Below, piece by piece: positions 10,743-21,690 of a DNA stretch of 64,000 nt. The translations under genes were made by a program, and so were the position numbers. Within the stretch, counting starts at the first letter, position 1, and every line of letters begins with the position of its first letter. The notes under the pieces are model-generated. The model was not told the origin of the DNA and made no database searches. It worked only from the letters and a program-made list of their open reading frames with translations. The stretch comes from Kuschelorhynchus macadamiae (lineage: Eukaryota > Arthropoda > Insecta > Coleoptera > Curculionidae). The DNA is taken from contig JAUTXW010001345.1 in assembly GCA_030620095.1 (NCBI GenBank), forward strand, positions 1,635,001 through 1,699,000. The letters run 5' to 3'.

Positions 10743-11050
10743 TGAACAGAAAACGTTCTGTCCAAACTTATTATTAGTAGGTATACTTAATTCATACACA
10801 TGCGTGGAAGCACAAAAAATGTGATAGTTTTTCTGTAGAAGCTCCTGATCGGATATTCAAATTTACATTGTATTTGACCATTAAATAAAATGGGCAAATA
10901 GCTTTACAAAACAATAAAATTTTATACTTTAATATTGTTAATAAGGAACAGAAAATATAAAAAAAATATCGTAACAAACACAAATATAAAATTAGTAAAC
11001 ATATAATAATATAGAGCAATTTAAGATGAAAAAGTGCAGATATAAATAAT
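10743..11050. other. No gene seen
   Basis: A+T-rich; the open frames here are low-complexity and unsupported. Confidence 0.4.
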
Positions 11051-11054
11051 AAAA

Positions 11055-11205
11055 ATATTTCGAGGTAAAGCAAAAACGTATAAAATTGGTGTTATCATAT
11101 TTCAATTTAAGTCTGTTGGCATTAAACCAATCTGATATTTCTTTTGTTGCATTAACAAGTTTAGACTTAGCGACTTCGACGTTTTGGACACACATATATA
11201 AGCAG
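11055..11205 (-). pseudogene. Scrap of a non-LTR reverse transcriptase
   Basis: A minus-strand frame reads KLVNATKEISDWFNANRLKL followed by YDNTNFIRF. This matches the connection after the RT catalytic motif in jockey-like elements (…I.xWF.xNxLxLN..KTxF..F). Only about 50 codons are recognisable; both sides are unrelated A+T-rich DNA. A short relic of a 5'- and 3'-truncated copy. Confidence 0.5.
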
Positions 11206-11775
11206 TAACTATTTAGTAATGATTGAAATTCATCAAAATAATATTTTTTTTTACATCTAATAGATTGGATATTTGTAGAGAAGATAAGGTATTTCAAGTA
11301 ATGAGTGGTGTCATTTGAAACTATTGCACCGGGGGATGTGGTGTCGCGTCGGGTAGGTTTAAAAAAGTTGGTTTGTTATTTAGTTCACCCTCATTACTTC
11401 ACATGCAATAGTTTGAGTACAGAAGACAATTCATGAATACTATTTATATTTTGCATAATTTGAGAATTATAAACGATGTTGATTTGTGTTGTACTTTCGT
11501 TTTGTGGTACATTTGTCACTCCGGTATTTAGTCAATTATTTATTGGATCTGTATTTATATATTATAGAAACTGATGTGCTTTTTAGTCTTTTTTATCTCT
11601 CCTAAAATTAAGTTAACTATATCTTGTTTTTTAAAGGATAATTAGTGTTTACATCAATAAATGAAAAATGACCCTGGACATACTTATCCAATTCAAAAAG
11701 CGTATTCTTAAGCCTACAATGTTAATTTAAAAATTGCGTCATTTTTTTTTAAATGTATGCTTAGATATTAAAAAA
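11206..11775. other. No gene seen
   Basis: No supported coding region or repeat; a short G+C-richer patch lies at about 11325-11395. Confidence 0.4.
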
Positions 11776-12330
11776 GGAACAAAATATATAGTCATTTGTA
11801 TTGAAAGATTGAGAGATACTCTCCACATTCCCTATAATTTGATCAAACAGAGCAAATGGTTTAATAAGTTTAATAAATGTCTCTTTTGTGAAATCTGTGA
11901 GATGATTTTTGTTTTCCTAAACTGTAAACTGTAACCTTTTGGCCACCAAGTATAAGCAGTCTTTTTTTTATCCCTTGCTTCCTTGTTCCTTTGGGCTGAT
12001 CACTCATCCTTTCCGGAATTCTCATTTCTTCAATCCTTACATTACCCATTAATACATGGGAAAACGAACAAAATTATAATATAGTCATTTGCACTGAAAG
12101 ATTGAAAGATTCTCTCCACATTCCCTATAATTTGATCAAACAGAGCAAATGGTTTAATAAATGTCTCTTTTGTGAAATCTCTGAGATGATTTCTGTTTTC
12201 CTAAACTGTAACCTTTTGGCCACCAAGTATAAGCAGTCTTTTTTTATCCCTTTCTTCCTTGTTCCTTTGGGCTGGTCACTCCATCCTTTCCTAAATTCTC
12301 ACTTCTTTAATCCTTAAATTACCCATTAAG
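11776..12330 (+). repeat. Tandem duplication, two units of about 265 bp
   Basis: Copy 1 (about 11776-12050) and copy 2 (about 12066-12330) share long identical blocks, for example CTCCACATTCCCTATAATTT, TTTGGCCACCAAGTATAAGC and CCTTGTTCCTTTGGGCTG. They differ by small indels and substitutions. Short open frames in each copy reflect the duplication; their translations show no known domain, so no gene is claimed. Confidence 0.85.
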
Positions 12331-13388
12331 TTACATTAGGTTTTCTTATCCTCAGTATCCTTAATTCTTCTAAAAGGATATCATAATCTTTTCTAAAGTG
12401 TTAATTTTCATAATCAGTTCAAAATTTATCTCACTTATTTTTTTGTATCTCACTCTTCAGAGTCTCGGTTTAACCAGAGATATCTCTGACCACAGATTTA
12501 ACTTGCTGTTTTGTAATAAAATGTAGTATTAAAGTCGCTATTTCGCTTTGCTCAGTTTTTCCTGATACAAAAAATAGACATTTTGAACGGCAGATGCTCA
12601 CAACGTGGGCTTATTGGCTCTTAAGCCCCAAAAAGTATACAGTTTCTGGTGTTTCGTTCCACTGTAGCGGACTTTCAGCCGCTAAGGTTAGTAGGCTATA
12701 AAAAACGATTAAAAGTAAATAATTCCTTTGGCTTTAAAGCGACATTTTTTTAGAAAGCACCCAATAAAACCAAACAACATCCTAACTGAGTCGCGAATAA
12801 TTCCGTTTTTGTAGTAATAAATTATTGATATTATGAATTTTTCACGCTCGTCCGTATCTAAGCCATTAATAGGCGGATCCTATCTCTGTAATTAATCGTT
12901 CATGTCTCGCGGCTCATCCTCAATAAGATGCGTTTTCTTTTGTAAATAAACAAACACCGCGGCTGATGTGGCAGCGGCTCCTTGACTTTTCAGTTTATCG
13001 GATTCCGAGTAAACGCACTCTAAAAATAGCCAACAATCACAAACAAAAGCACTAAAAACTATTCACGAGATTATGTTTGAAGAAGTCGGGTTGGGAACAG
13101 TCGTTGATCGGGCCTTGGTTGCGACGACCATTGGACCGTATAGAAAAGTACTTAGTTGCAATTGTCATAAAATATTATATATAATAAATAAAAAATACCA
13201 AGATTTGAAGTAAAACTTTTTCCCTTCAGTATCTGCCACTGCTAGAAGCAATGCTACCACGACGCGTACGTACAGAATGCTCTAAACGCGCTACACTTGC
13301 CTCCATACGTCGTCGTGTGCATATTATCATAGCTTCATAGTAAGCTGTGATATGATTATGTTGCACTTGAACTGCCATGGTATACGAT
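12331..13388. other. No gene seen; one G+C-richer block
   Basis: A block of near-average G+C at about 12840-13030 stands out from its A+T-rich surroundings and could be conserved non-coding DNA or a regulatory element. No ORF or transposon end supports anything more specific. Confidence 0.35.
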
Positions 13389-14737
13389 CAGTGGCGGCTC
13401 GTGGTGAATTATTGGGAGGTCAATAACAAATTTAAAAATAGGCATACTTAAAATAAAAATAAATATTTTATCTTTAAATTGAGCTTTGAATTCCCTTAAA
13501 GTTCAGGTCTACTCTTAGTTCTTTAGAATTGGAAAAATGCTGAATGACACGTTCGTTAAAATTGCACGCACATTCCTTTTATAAACGATTTCTCGATACT
13601 TAACATTGCTAAAGCGGATAGTCTATCTTGGCCCAACTCCTCAACAAAATATATAAGCCCTCGAAAAACCCCTGGATTTTCAGACAAAGCCGTTTCATCA
13701 TGGCCACGTAGTGCCAGCTCGAATGCTTTACAAAATTTTACACAATCTATAATTTTGTTTAAAATATAGCGATTTTTGGATACGTTTTCATTAAAATCTC
13801 TAAGGGATTTTCTATAAGCTGTGTCTAGTTGAGTGCGAATATCGACACTTCCGATCGTAGCATAGTTCACCGAATATTTCATGTGATCTGCAGAAAACGC
13901 ATAAGTCTTTAACACCGGTTTTGCACCATAATGAGTCCGACGAGTCCTTAGAACAACAAACAAACATAACAGTAAAATGAGTTAGAGACTTCACAACCAC
14001 ATATCCAGTTAGCTAAATCGTACATACTTTTGTGAAATTTTCGATGAGCCTCTTTATTTTTGTGATTACTAGTTTGTCGTATACTAAGTTCTGGCAAATT
14101 GCGACCACTTACCTTCAATTCGGTTATTTTCTCAAAATTAAGTTCGTTAGCACTTTGTTTAATTTATTGCACTACAGACATTTTATTTCATCTACATTCA
14201 CAACTCAAACATAGACCAACTTGAAATTGGTTATTTTTGCAAAATTAAGTTCGTAACGTCGTAAGCACTTTTTAGTTGTTTATTTTTTTGCACTACACCA
14301 ACATTTTATTTCCTGTATATTTCCAACTCACACATGGATCATAAAAATAAAAAAATATATATTACAAAAAAACAGTATATAAATCAATTTTCATCGATTA
14401 AAAACGCCCGAAACAATATCGAGTTAGAATATCGACCGCGCGACCTCTGAACAATTGAACTTCCGCATGCCGACGTGAAGCCGTGACCGATCGATCGAAT
14501 TATGAGAAGAGGCTGGCTGATGATCCAAATCGCCATTTCATATTCGATTTGCTATCACGTTCGGCTGCATCAGGGCAATTGGGACTGCCCAGCCTAGCTA
14601 ATAGTGTAGCGTATTTAACTTTTCCCAAGGTTCGCGTTTTATTACAACTATTAGGAGGGACGGTCAACGAATAATTTATTTTCTGAAATATTTTTGGAGG
14701 TCATTGACCAAATGTTCCTATGGAAGAGCCGCCACTG
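13389..14737 (-). mobile_element. Internally deleted hAT element (ZMYM1 type)
   Basis: Termini CAGTGGCGGCTC (13389) and its complement GAGCCGCCACTG (ending 14737) face each other. The next bases are related too (GGGAGGTCAATAAC against GGAGGTCATTGACC), so the inverted ends are about 12 bp perfect plus a weaker extension. The adjoining 8-mers do not match, so the target duplication has decayed or the ends are slightly off. Inside are two separated pieces of a hAT transposase on the minus strand joined by a deletion, making this a non-autonomous derivative. Confidence 0.75.
13470..13965 (-). pseudogene. Remnant hAT transposase (ZMYM1-like), N-part fused to C-terminus by deletion
   Basis: The minus strand reads NRYILNKIIDCVKFCKAFEL, then ALRGHDETALSENPGVFRGL, which is the stretch between the TTF-type zinc finger and the catalytic core in ZMYM1-like hAT transposases. 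After IYFVEELGQ it jumps directly to DRLSALAMLSIEKSFI, the hAT C-terminal dimerisation region. The catalytic core of several hundred residues is therefore missing. A one-base frameshift near 13562 separates this from NERVIQHFSNSKE at the very C-terminus. A 3' splice-site-like TTGTTCTAAG precedes the open frame at about 13955. Not functional. Confidence 0.8.
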
Positions 14738-15022
14738 CTTATAACAGTTCCAAAAAAAAAGCTGCTGCGCTTTTTACTGAGGTATTGTTAACTGAGGAAA
14801 TAGATCAGAAAAATAAAGAAGCGAAAATAGTGTAAAAATTGGTTTTTACGTCGATAAACATATACACATTTAATCTTATTAAGGGATCTTGTAGAAAAAG
14901 AACCTCTGGCCTTAGGAAATACTAAGATCGGATTCTGACAGATATTTATCATTACAAGGGTAACTGACATTTAGATCATTACAATGTGCACACAACTAAT
15001 CAAATGATGATTAAAATATGTA

Positions 15023-16453
15023 CAGGGAGGTCCAATAACAGAGGACGTCGGCTGTAGCTCGGCAACCGTTAATGACAGAAGTTAAAGAAAAAAATATTTA
15101 TAGGTAAGAAACCAAAGAGAGAAATCGCTGTAAATTATTTTCAAGTTCGAAAGTTGGCTGTTAGGGGGCGTAACAGCAACACAAAAGTGTAAATACCAAT
15201 TTTCTCTTAAATTTCAATAATTGAGGTATGTTGAAAATATGAGCATTACATTCTTCAACCAATTAGGCACTTTTGTACTTCAGACCATTTTTGTCTATTT
15301 TCAAAAATAAAATGGTGGGGGAAGGTCAAACATTTTTACTTTCAAGAAATGCAGATATCTCTGTTTTGGATCAACCGATTTCATTCAACTTAGTGTCGAA
15401 AAAAAAATGCTTTTTTTTTCTCTACCCATGAAGTCATAAAGTGTACTGTAATGCCTTTGTTAGTGGTCACTAGATGGCGTTGTTTCGGAATCGTCCAAAT
15501 AATGCAGATTTTCTCAAAAAAATCAAATAGGACCCTATGACTTTTATCACAATTTATTTGGTAGTTATGAAGGGCATTGAATAGTGAAATAAAAATCCAG
15601 GTCCGCATTTTGATTTTGAAAGTTGGTGATAGTCTCTCGATTCCGAAGCGTCGGATTGGAAAATTAACCTTGCCGTTACGTAGAGGAGACAATGACAAAG
15701 TGGAAATTATTTTCATCTCTCATTTCAATTAGTCCTAAAATTCAGGAAAACTAGAGTCTATTGTAGCCTCGTTTTTTACCAGTTTTCTGGTTTCCCTAAA
15801 ATTTTAGGATTAATTCAAATGAGAGATGAAAATAATTTCCACTTTGTCATTGTCCCTTTTTCTTCTCTAGAAAACGGCAAGATTATTTTTACAATCCGAC
15901 GTTTCGGATTCGAAAGACCATCATCAACTTTCTTAATTTAAATGCGGACCAGGATTTTTTATTTCACTATTTAATGCCTTTCATAACTGTCAAATAAACT
16001 GTATAAAAATCATAGCGTGCTATTTGATTTTTTTGAGAAAATTAGCATTATTTGGAGAATTTCGAAATAAAGCCACTAGTTAGTGACCACTAACAAAGTT
16101 ATTATGATACGGTTTATGGCTCCACGAGAAGAGCAAAAAAAGCCCGTTTTTTCGACACCAAGTTGAATAAAATCGGTTCATCCAATAGAGGGATATCTAC
16201 ATTTGAAAGTAAAAATGTTTGACCTTCCCCCACCACTTCATTTTTTAAAATAGACAAAAATGGTTTAAGCAAAAAAGTATGTAATTGTTACAATGTTTAT
16301 ATTTTATACATACCTTTAATTTTATTTATGAAAATTTAAGAGAAGGCCAACTTTCGAACTTAAAAATAATTTCCAGCAATTTGTCTTGGCCGATTTACCT
16401 ATAAATATTTTTTCTTTAAGTTCTCTCATTAACAGTTCCCGAACTACAGCCTG
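15023..16453. mobile_element. 1.4-kb hairpin (foldback) element with about 700-bp arms
   Basis: Starting at 15023 (CAGGGAGGTCC) and ending at 16453 (…GCCTG), flanked by TA on each side, the two halves are diverged reverse complements throughout. Examples are GGTCAAACATTTTTACTTTC against GAAAGTAAAAATGTTTGACC, and the central ATGAGAGATGAAAATAATTT pair. The loop lies at about 15753-15780. The left arm has roughly 30 extra bases near its outer end. Arms differ by many substitutions, so the insertion is old. No transposase is present; open frames in the arms are by-products. Confidence 0.8.
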
Positions 16454-16455
16454 TA

Positions 16456-17350
16456 TATAATATATAAATAATAAATAATATAATATAAAGAAATAAGATA
16501 ATTTGGTCCCTACCAATTCCACTTGTCAAATGTGTTTGTTACCGAACTATTACTTATACGTTTTACCAACATTTTTTAATATATGTTTAGAGGATGTTTT
16601 AAAGTTACTGACATTCTTTTCTTTATTTGCTTTGAATGTTGTTTTAGTTTTATTCCCATAGGCAGTTGTTTTGCGTGTACAGGTCAATAAAGTCTTCTCA
16701 AAAGGACTGTCTTTTGATATTTATATTGAATTGAAATCCAATACTGTACAAAAAAAAATAAAAATGCGAAGTCTACTGCGATCCAGTTTGACCTACTGCA
16801 CGACATCTAATTTGCCGAGGGCTTCATTAAAGGGGGGCTAAAGCCCCACGCTCAGGAGCTTCATCATATAGCTCGCATGATGTTTTATTATTGAATAGGC
16901 ATGGAATCTATTTATTTTCCTAAATACGATTGGCGTTAAGGCAGCAGTTTCGGCTCATGTTACACTGCATACAGTTCGAAAAACGGAACTTGTATAGGAG
17001 ATTTAAAAATAAACTAGCTCGTCCGGCAGACCTTGTTCTGCCTTTTCCATTAGATGGTGCGATGAGTTTCCAGTGGAATTATGAGAATATGGGGCGCATT
17101 CACCACATCGTCCAGAAATATTATAGAAGAAAAATATATTCGTTTTATAGAAAAAATACGCAATAAAACAATACAAAAGATGGTGTTGAAAGGTGTCGGC
17201 AACCAGACGATCATTTAAAAAAAAATCATGTAAACTGGTGCAGCACAACTCTCTCATGAGCTTACTGAAAAATCTGGCTCTAGTGTTTTAAATATATAGA
17301 TTAAATGACATTAAAAAAAACCTTTGTACTGTTGTACTATCACACACGCA
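16456..17350. other. No gene seen
   Basis: A patch at 16790-16880 is richer in G+C (AAAGGGGGGCTAAAGCCCC). Overlapping open frames at 16930-17257 on opposite strands have no recognisable domain. Confidence 0.35.
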
Positions 17351-17452
17351 TATAAATAGCGCCTTTGTTTACGGTTCATCGTCAGTTGTACCGCTAAACC
17401 AATCGCATGGCGATGACCTAGGGTAGTGAACTTACGGAGATCCGAAAAGTTG
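17351..17452 (+). promoter_or_regulatory. Candidate core promoter and short first exon
   Basis: TATAAATA at 17351-17358 is followed 31 bases later by TCAGTT (17382-17387), the arthropod initiator, with the A at 17384 as the possible start site. About 70 bases further on, GTTG|GTAAGC at 17449-17458 resembles a 5' splice site. The arrangement is that of a TATA/Inr promoter with a short non-coding first exon. No downstream coding exon could be tied to it in this window, so this is only a candidate. Confidence 0.28.
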
Positions 17453-17458
17453 GTAAGC

Positions 17459-18335
17459 AAAATCCCCTATTAGAGCATACTCACTCAGCAACTCACCCTT
17501 GCACAGGCAGACCGTGAGTGCTGGGCAGACTGTGTAAAAATAGTGACCTTTTCCAGGTCATAAAGCGAACAACCAATTTCCAAGACGATGTGTTACATGA
17601 GTTTAAAAACAAAAGATCGCCGCGATGATTTTAATTAAAAATTCCTATTAAAACATTTTTTACAAAAACTACTAAAAAAATTTAAACAAACTGTTTATGA
17701 ACATACTAGTATAATCTCCATTAAGGCAAGGGATAAGTAATTTTTAGAGCATAGTTATTTATTATTGTCTACTTGCTTTAAAAGGAACTGCACGCCACTG
17801 ACTTAACTAGGGGTCTAACCACTATTATCAGGCTAATATCTCCGAACGGAGGTTAGCAATCATTAAGGGTCATTCAGATTTTTGATGCAGGCAGCGACTC
17901 TGAAACATATCGATGTGCATCCAAACCATCCTCGGAAGTTCCTTCCATTCTTTCTGCCTCGTTTCTTTCCATGCATGATTAGTTGAATTAAATGTCTTTC
18001 TCTACGCATGATACTCGAATTTCCCCTTTTTTATTGTGAAGAGAGAGTAGTTCTCTCTTTTTTTTAATTCCGCCTTTAGCAGTAACACATACAGAAAAAG
18101 TTTATCTAGACGAAAAATTGATTCTAAATGCATGTCAAGAAAAGAAAGATATTCGCTCCACTGAAGAGCAGCCAGCTAACAATATGTTTTGCAAAAATCC
18201 GATGTCCGAAACGATTCGGACCTGAGATTGTCGAATGATGTTTGCTCTAAGTACCATACAAAATAGTGGTACGAGGTGAAAATTATTTACAACGAACCTT
18301 ACTGGAAAATATTTACAGTGTGATATGTGAAGACA
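17459..18335. other. No gene seen
   Basis: Mixed-composition sequence without a supported ORF or repeat. Confidence 0.4.
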
Positions 18336-18505
18336 AAATACTTTTTTCTCACAAGAATTTATTTTAGTTTTCCCCCTTCTTCAGAATCACTGCAAGAGTT
18401 AATTAATTTAACTCTTATTGTGATTCTGAAGATGGGGTGGAAATACAAAGCACCTGAAACTGGTAAACCAGAATAAATTCTTGTGGGAAAAAGTCTTTTG
18501 TCTCT
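18336..18505. repeat. Imperfect inverted repeat, about 170 bp
   Basis: CTCACAAGAATTTATT (about 18347) pairs with AATAAATTCTTGTGGG (about 18472). Nearer the centre, TTCAGAATCACTGCAAGAGT pairs with ACTCTTATTGTGATTCTGAA around an AATTAATT core near 18400. It may be a small degenerate MITE. No ends or target duplication could be fixed. Confidence 0.6.
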
Positions 18506-19616
18506 CGTTATATAGGTCTATGACTCACATTATGTGAACCATTGGAAAACTAATGAAAAGATTAATTAGCTTAGGCTTGATAATGACTAGAAATGCATAC
18601 TAGTCAAAACGTTGCATAGAAATTAACAGTAAAGACAGTACAAAGCCGCTATATTTCAACAGCAAGATACGATGGTCTATTTTTGATATTTTTTACTATT
18701 TTCACTCCGTTTTAAGGAAGATAACTAACCAAACATACAGCAGATTTCTCACTTTGCATTTTGCAACGACGATAAATCATCTTGTTTATTTATTCATGTT
18801 TCATAATTTCCTGCAAATAACCTCCGAGATATTTAGCAGTTCCAGTAAGTCAGTAATCATTCATCTAAGGTACAAGAAACTCAGTTTTGTTCAGTTTCGT
18901 TTTTTTTTCTGCACATGGAAAAACAAAACACTAATAGCCGCGCACTCCACGCCGACTTTGATGTCGATATCTCGAAAATAACGAGTGAATGTTTGCGCGG
19001 GCATTTCTTTTGAAGGTGCACCGACTGCCGCCTCCTGTTCTGCTTCGTTTATGAATAATTATGGTAAATATGACGACGTTGCGACGGTGAGTTCTCATTA
19101 TAATTTTCGATAGCTGATCGTCAAAGAAACACGGATATTTGCAGATTTTCCGGATTAATAATAACCCTTTTTGATGGAAATGGGAATGATGCTTAAATTT
19201 TATTGCACTGCCGGGCCTCTACCCCCTTACCGCTCCCCCAGACTATTCTATTTTAAATGTGTGTTAATCAATCAAAACTTTATTTCTGCAATTTAAAACT
19301 ACAAAGACATAATAACTGAACCATATTTTTTTCGCAAAATAGTACAAATTATGTAGGGGTAAAGGGAGACAGTAGTATAACCTTAGGTTATATCCCGAGA
19401 TCTTTAAGTTTTATGAGGTAAAATTGGAATAGGTGTTTTTTTGCAAAATTTTGCTTTGAAAATGGTTAAGACTAAATAATTCAAGGATAAAATCTGGATA
19501 ATTATTGTATCGATATAGCTTGCCTAAAAGCAAAATTTTGCAAATATTTTAAGGTGTATTCAGTTCTTCGTTTATTTGAGCGGAGTATAAACAACTTTTG
19601 TTGAATCTTTAGTGTG
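18506..19616. other. No gene seen; G+C-richer block at 18930-19090
   Basis: The block at 18930-19090 has balanced composition. It ends in an ATG-initiated 12-codon frame running into GTGAGT at about 19087, which resembles a coding exon end with a 5' splice site. This is too short to support a gene. Confidence 0.35.
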
Positions 19617-19692
19617 AACTTCCCGGCTCAGTGGTACGGTTCTCGGCTTTGGATCCAACGCATTTGTGTTCGAGTTCCCGTTTAGGCGATGA
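19617..19692 (+). pseudogene. tRNA-Pro-like relic or SINE head
   Basis: CGGCTCAGTGGTA (19624) resembles an A box and TGTTCGAGTTCCC (19667) a B box, 43 bases apart as in a tRNA gene. The middle, GGTTCTCGGCTTTGGATCC, resembles the anticodon arm of tRNA-Pro(TGG). Acceptor and anticodon stems no longer pair properly. It is either a decayed tRNA gene or the 5' part of a tRNA-derived SINE; no SINE tail was recognised. Confidence 0.5.
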
Positions 19693-20057
19693 CTTTTTAG
19701 TTTTGTTAACAAAATTTATAATTAATACAGATGCGAATTAGGTTAGGTTAGGATTGCTGTAAAGAAAGCTCGCGGAACTTCGTCAACAAAATCGCTGGTC
19801 TATATTAAAACAAAGATTTTTTCACGAAACTACTAGACATTAAATTGACCCTTAAAATGCCCAAATACATATGCTAATCTATAATTCCGTAAATAGTTAA
19901 CATATCCACAAACTGAGTTCCGATCGTGGATATGTTGCAAGCAAATGGCGTGATTGAGGCAAATCTCATCAGAAAAGCTTCCACTATTAAATAAGAAGGC
20001 CTTGGATGACAAATGACTGATATGTCGTTGACAGTGGTCTTGTTACGTGCTGCCAAC

Positions 20058-21335
20058 ATGAAAAAAATTATAGAAAGTCCGTCCAGTTGTGAAATACTAT
20101 CGGTGATTAAGTTTTTAAATGCAAAAAATGTTCGTGGAGATTCTTCGGCAAATTTGTGATATTTATGGCGAAAATGCAATAATTGAAGGTATTATAAGAA
20201 GGTGATGCTGATAGTTTAACCAAGGTAGGACAAACGTGCACGATGAAGAACGATGTGGGAGGCCATTCCATTCCTAGTCACTGAAAATTTGGTTCAACAA
20301 GTGAATGAGAAAATTCGTGTGTACAGGTTTACAATTTCGAAACTGACCACTCATTTTCCATAAATTTCATGATCTTTGAAATTGTGGCAGAACAATTGCA
20401 TTATCACAAGTTGTGCGCAAGATGCTTACTGACTAAAAGCGACTGGCAGCAGCAATGATATTTTTGGAACGCAGCAATGAGGCCGGTGACGAATTTTTGT
20501 ACCATATTGTAACAGGTGTGGGAGGCCATTCCTAGTCACTGAAAATTTGGTTCAACAAGTGATTGAGAAAATTCGTGTGTACAGATAGTTTACAATTTCG
20601 AAACTGACCACTCATTTTCCACAAATTTCACGATCTTTGTTGCATGAAATTGTGGCAGAACAATTGCATTATCACAAGTTGTGCGCAAGATGCTTACTGA
20701 CTAAAAGCGACTGGCAGCAGCAATGACATTTTTGGAACGCAACAATGAGGCCGGTGACGAATTCTTGTACCGTATTGTGACTGGTGATAAAATTTGGATT
20801 GCTCATGTCACACCAGAGAGTAAGAAGCAATGGATGCAAAAATCAGAGAAAAGCAAATAGGCGTTATCCAACCGGAAGATCATGTGTACAGTGTTTTGGG
20901 ATAGTCACGGCTTTTTGCTCGTAGATTTTATGGAAGAATGAAAAAACAATAAACATAGCATCTTACTGTGCTAGACTACAAAGTTTACGAAGAGCCGTAC
21001 AAAATAAGTGGCCGGGTCTTCTTACTTCCGGAATTGTTTTGTTGCTTGTTGTATGATGATGTACGACCACGCGCTGCAGGTTCCACACAATAACTTTTGA
21101 GGAAATTTAAATGAGAAAGTTTCGATCATTCACCCTACAGTTCCGATCTTGCGGCTAGTGATTATCATCTCTTTCTCCATTTAAAATGATTTTCAGCAGG
21201 CCATTGAAGCAACAGCGTTAATGAAGTAAAAACAGTGGTTACGGACTGCATAAACACACAATAAATGTCTGAGTCTAAATGGTGGATAAATTGCGAAGTA
21301 GTTTAAGATACGTTTAAGCAAATTTGAATAAACAA
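20058..21335 (+). pseudogene. mariner-family transposase pseudogene
   Basis: Frames must be changed repeatedly, but recognisable pieces occur in order: VIKFLNAKNVRG and ICDIYGENA (N-terminal HTH), TENLVQQVNEKIRE, KLTTHFP and HEIVAEQLHYHKLCA. Next come RLAAAMTFLERNNEAGDEFL, then VTGDKIWIAHVTPESKKQW with the first catalytic Asp, and KIMCTVFWDSHGFLLVDF. Segments matching the DNARPH and SPDLAPSDYHLF region follow but are heavily altered. Stops, indels and the internal duplication make it non-functional. Resemblance is to classical DD34D mariners, unlike the DD35D elements elsewhere in the window. Confidence 0.85.
20254..20783 (+). repeat. 263-bp tandem duplication within mariner
   Basis: The segment from TGTGGGAGGCCATTCC to about 20516 is repeated at 20517-20783. 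The copies differ by small indels (a 5-bp loss at the start, about 11 bp gained inside) and a few substitutions, so the duplication happened before much of the decay. Confidence 0.88.
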
Positions 21336-21394
21336 TGTAATGAAAAATGTTTTGTAGTTTTTCTGACTAGTCGGAACTTAGTTTGTGGATATCT

Positions 21395-21690
21395 ATATGC
21401 CTGAAATGATAAATTTTCTACTCCACGCGCCAACATGCACAACTCCTTCATGTTCCTCAATTTTTGACTCGTTACTGAAAATTACAGTCTTCCAAACTGC
21501 TACAGGCCAAGAAAGATACTATTCTGCAAATTCTTCGTGCGACGCTCCCGTTGTAAAATATTCCTTTTTTAAGCAGTTTCTAACTGTTTGTGGAGTCCAA
21601 TTTTTTAGCTCTCTGGCCAGTTTTGTGGCACTTAACTTTGGATCTGCCCCTGGCCGCAATCGTATTTTAGTCAATTAAGAAGTTTTAAAC
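21395..21690 (-). pseudogene. Tc1-like transposase fragment
   Basis: On the minus strand the translation runs PGADPKLSATKLARELKNW, then TPQTVRNCLKKEYF (Tc1-type HTH), then VAVWKTVIFSNESKIEEHEG, which is the Tc1 first-Asp motif with Asp replaced by Asn. One in-frame TAG lies between the HTH and the catalytic motif. The rest of the catalytic domain is cut off at 21389, where the mariner element ends; the missing part was not found on the other side of the mariner. Upstream it fades into unrelated sequence. A dead relic. Confidence 0.75.

Larger units (their letters stand above)
19905..21389 (+). mobile_element. mariner element, degenerate
   Basis: Ends TCCACAAACTGAGTTCCGA (19905-19923) and TCGGAACTTAGTTTGTGGA (21371-21389) form 19-bp inverted repeats with one mismatch, flanked by TA (19903-19904, 21390-21391). 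The interior holds a broken mariner transposase on the plus strand and a 263-bp internal tandem duplication. Full-length mariners are about 1.3 kb; the duplication accounts for the extra length. Confidence 0.87.

Noticed and set aside
14483..14674. 63-codon plus-strand ORF
   Set aside because: Lies within the deleted hAT on the opposite strand; no recognisable domain of its own.
15390..15716. 108-codon minus-strand ORF
   Set aside because: Entirely inside one arm of the hairpin element; the mirrored arm does not keep the frame open, so it is not under coding constraint.
19874..20179. 101-codon minus-strand ORF
   Set aside because: Spans the mariner left end and the antisense of its transposase start.
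21385..21678. 97-codon plus-strand ORF
   Set aside because: Antisense of the Tc1-like transposase fragment, which explains the open frame.
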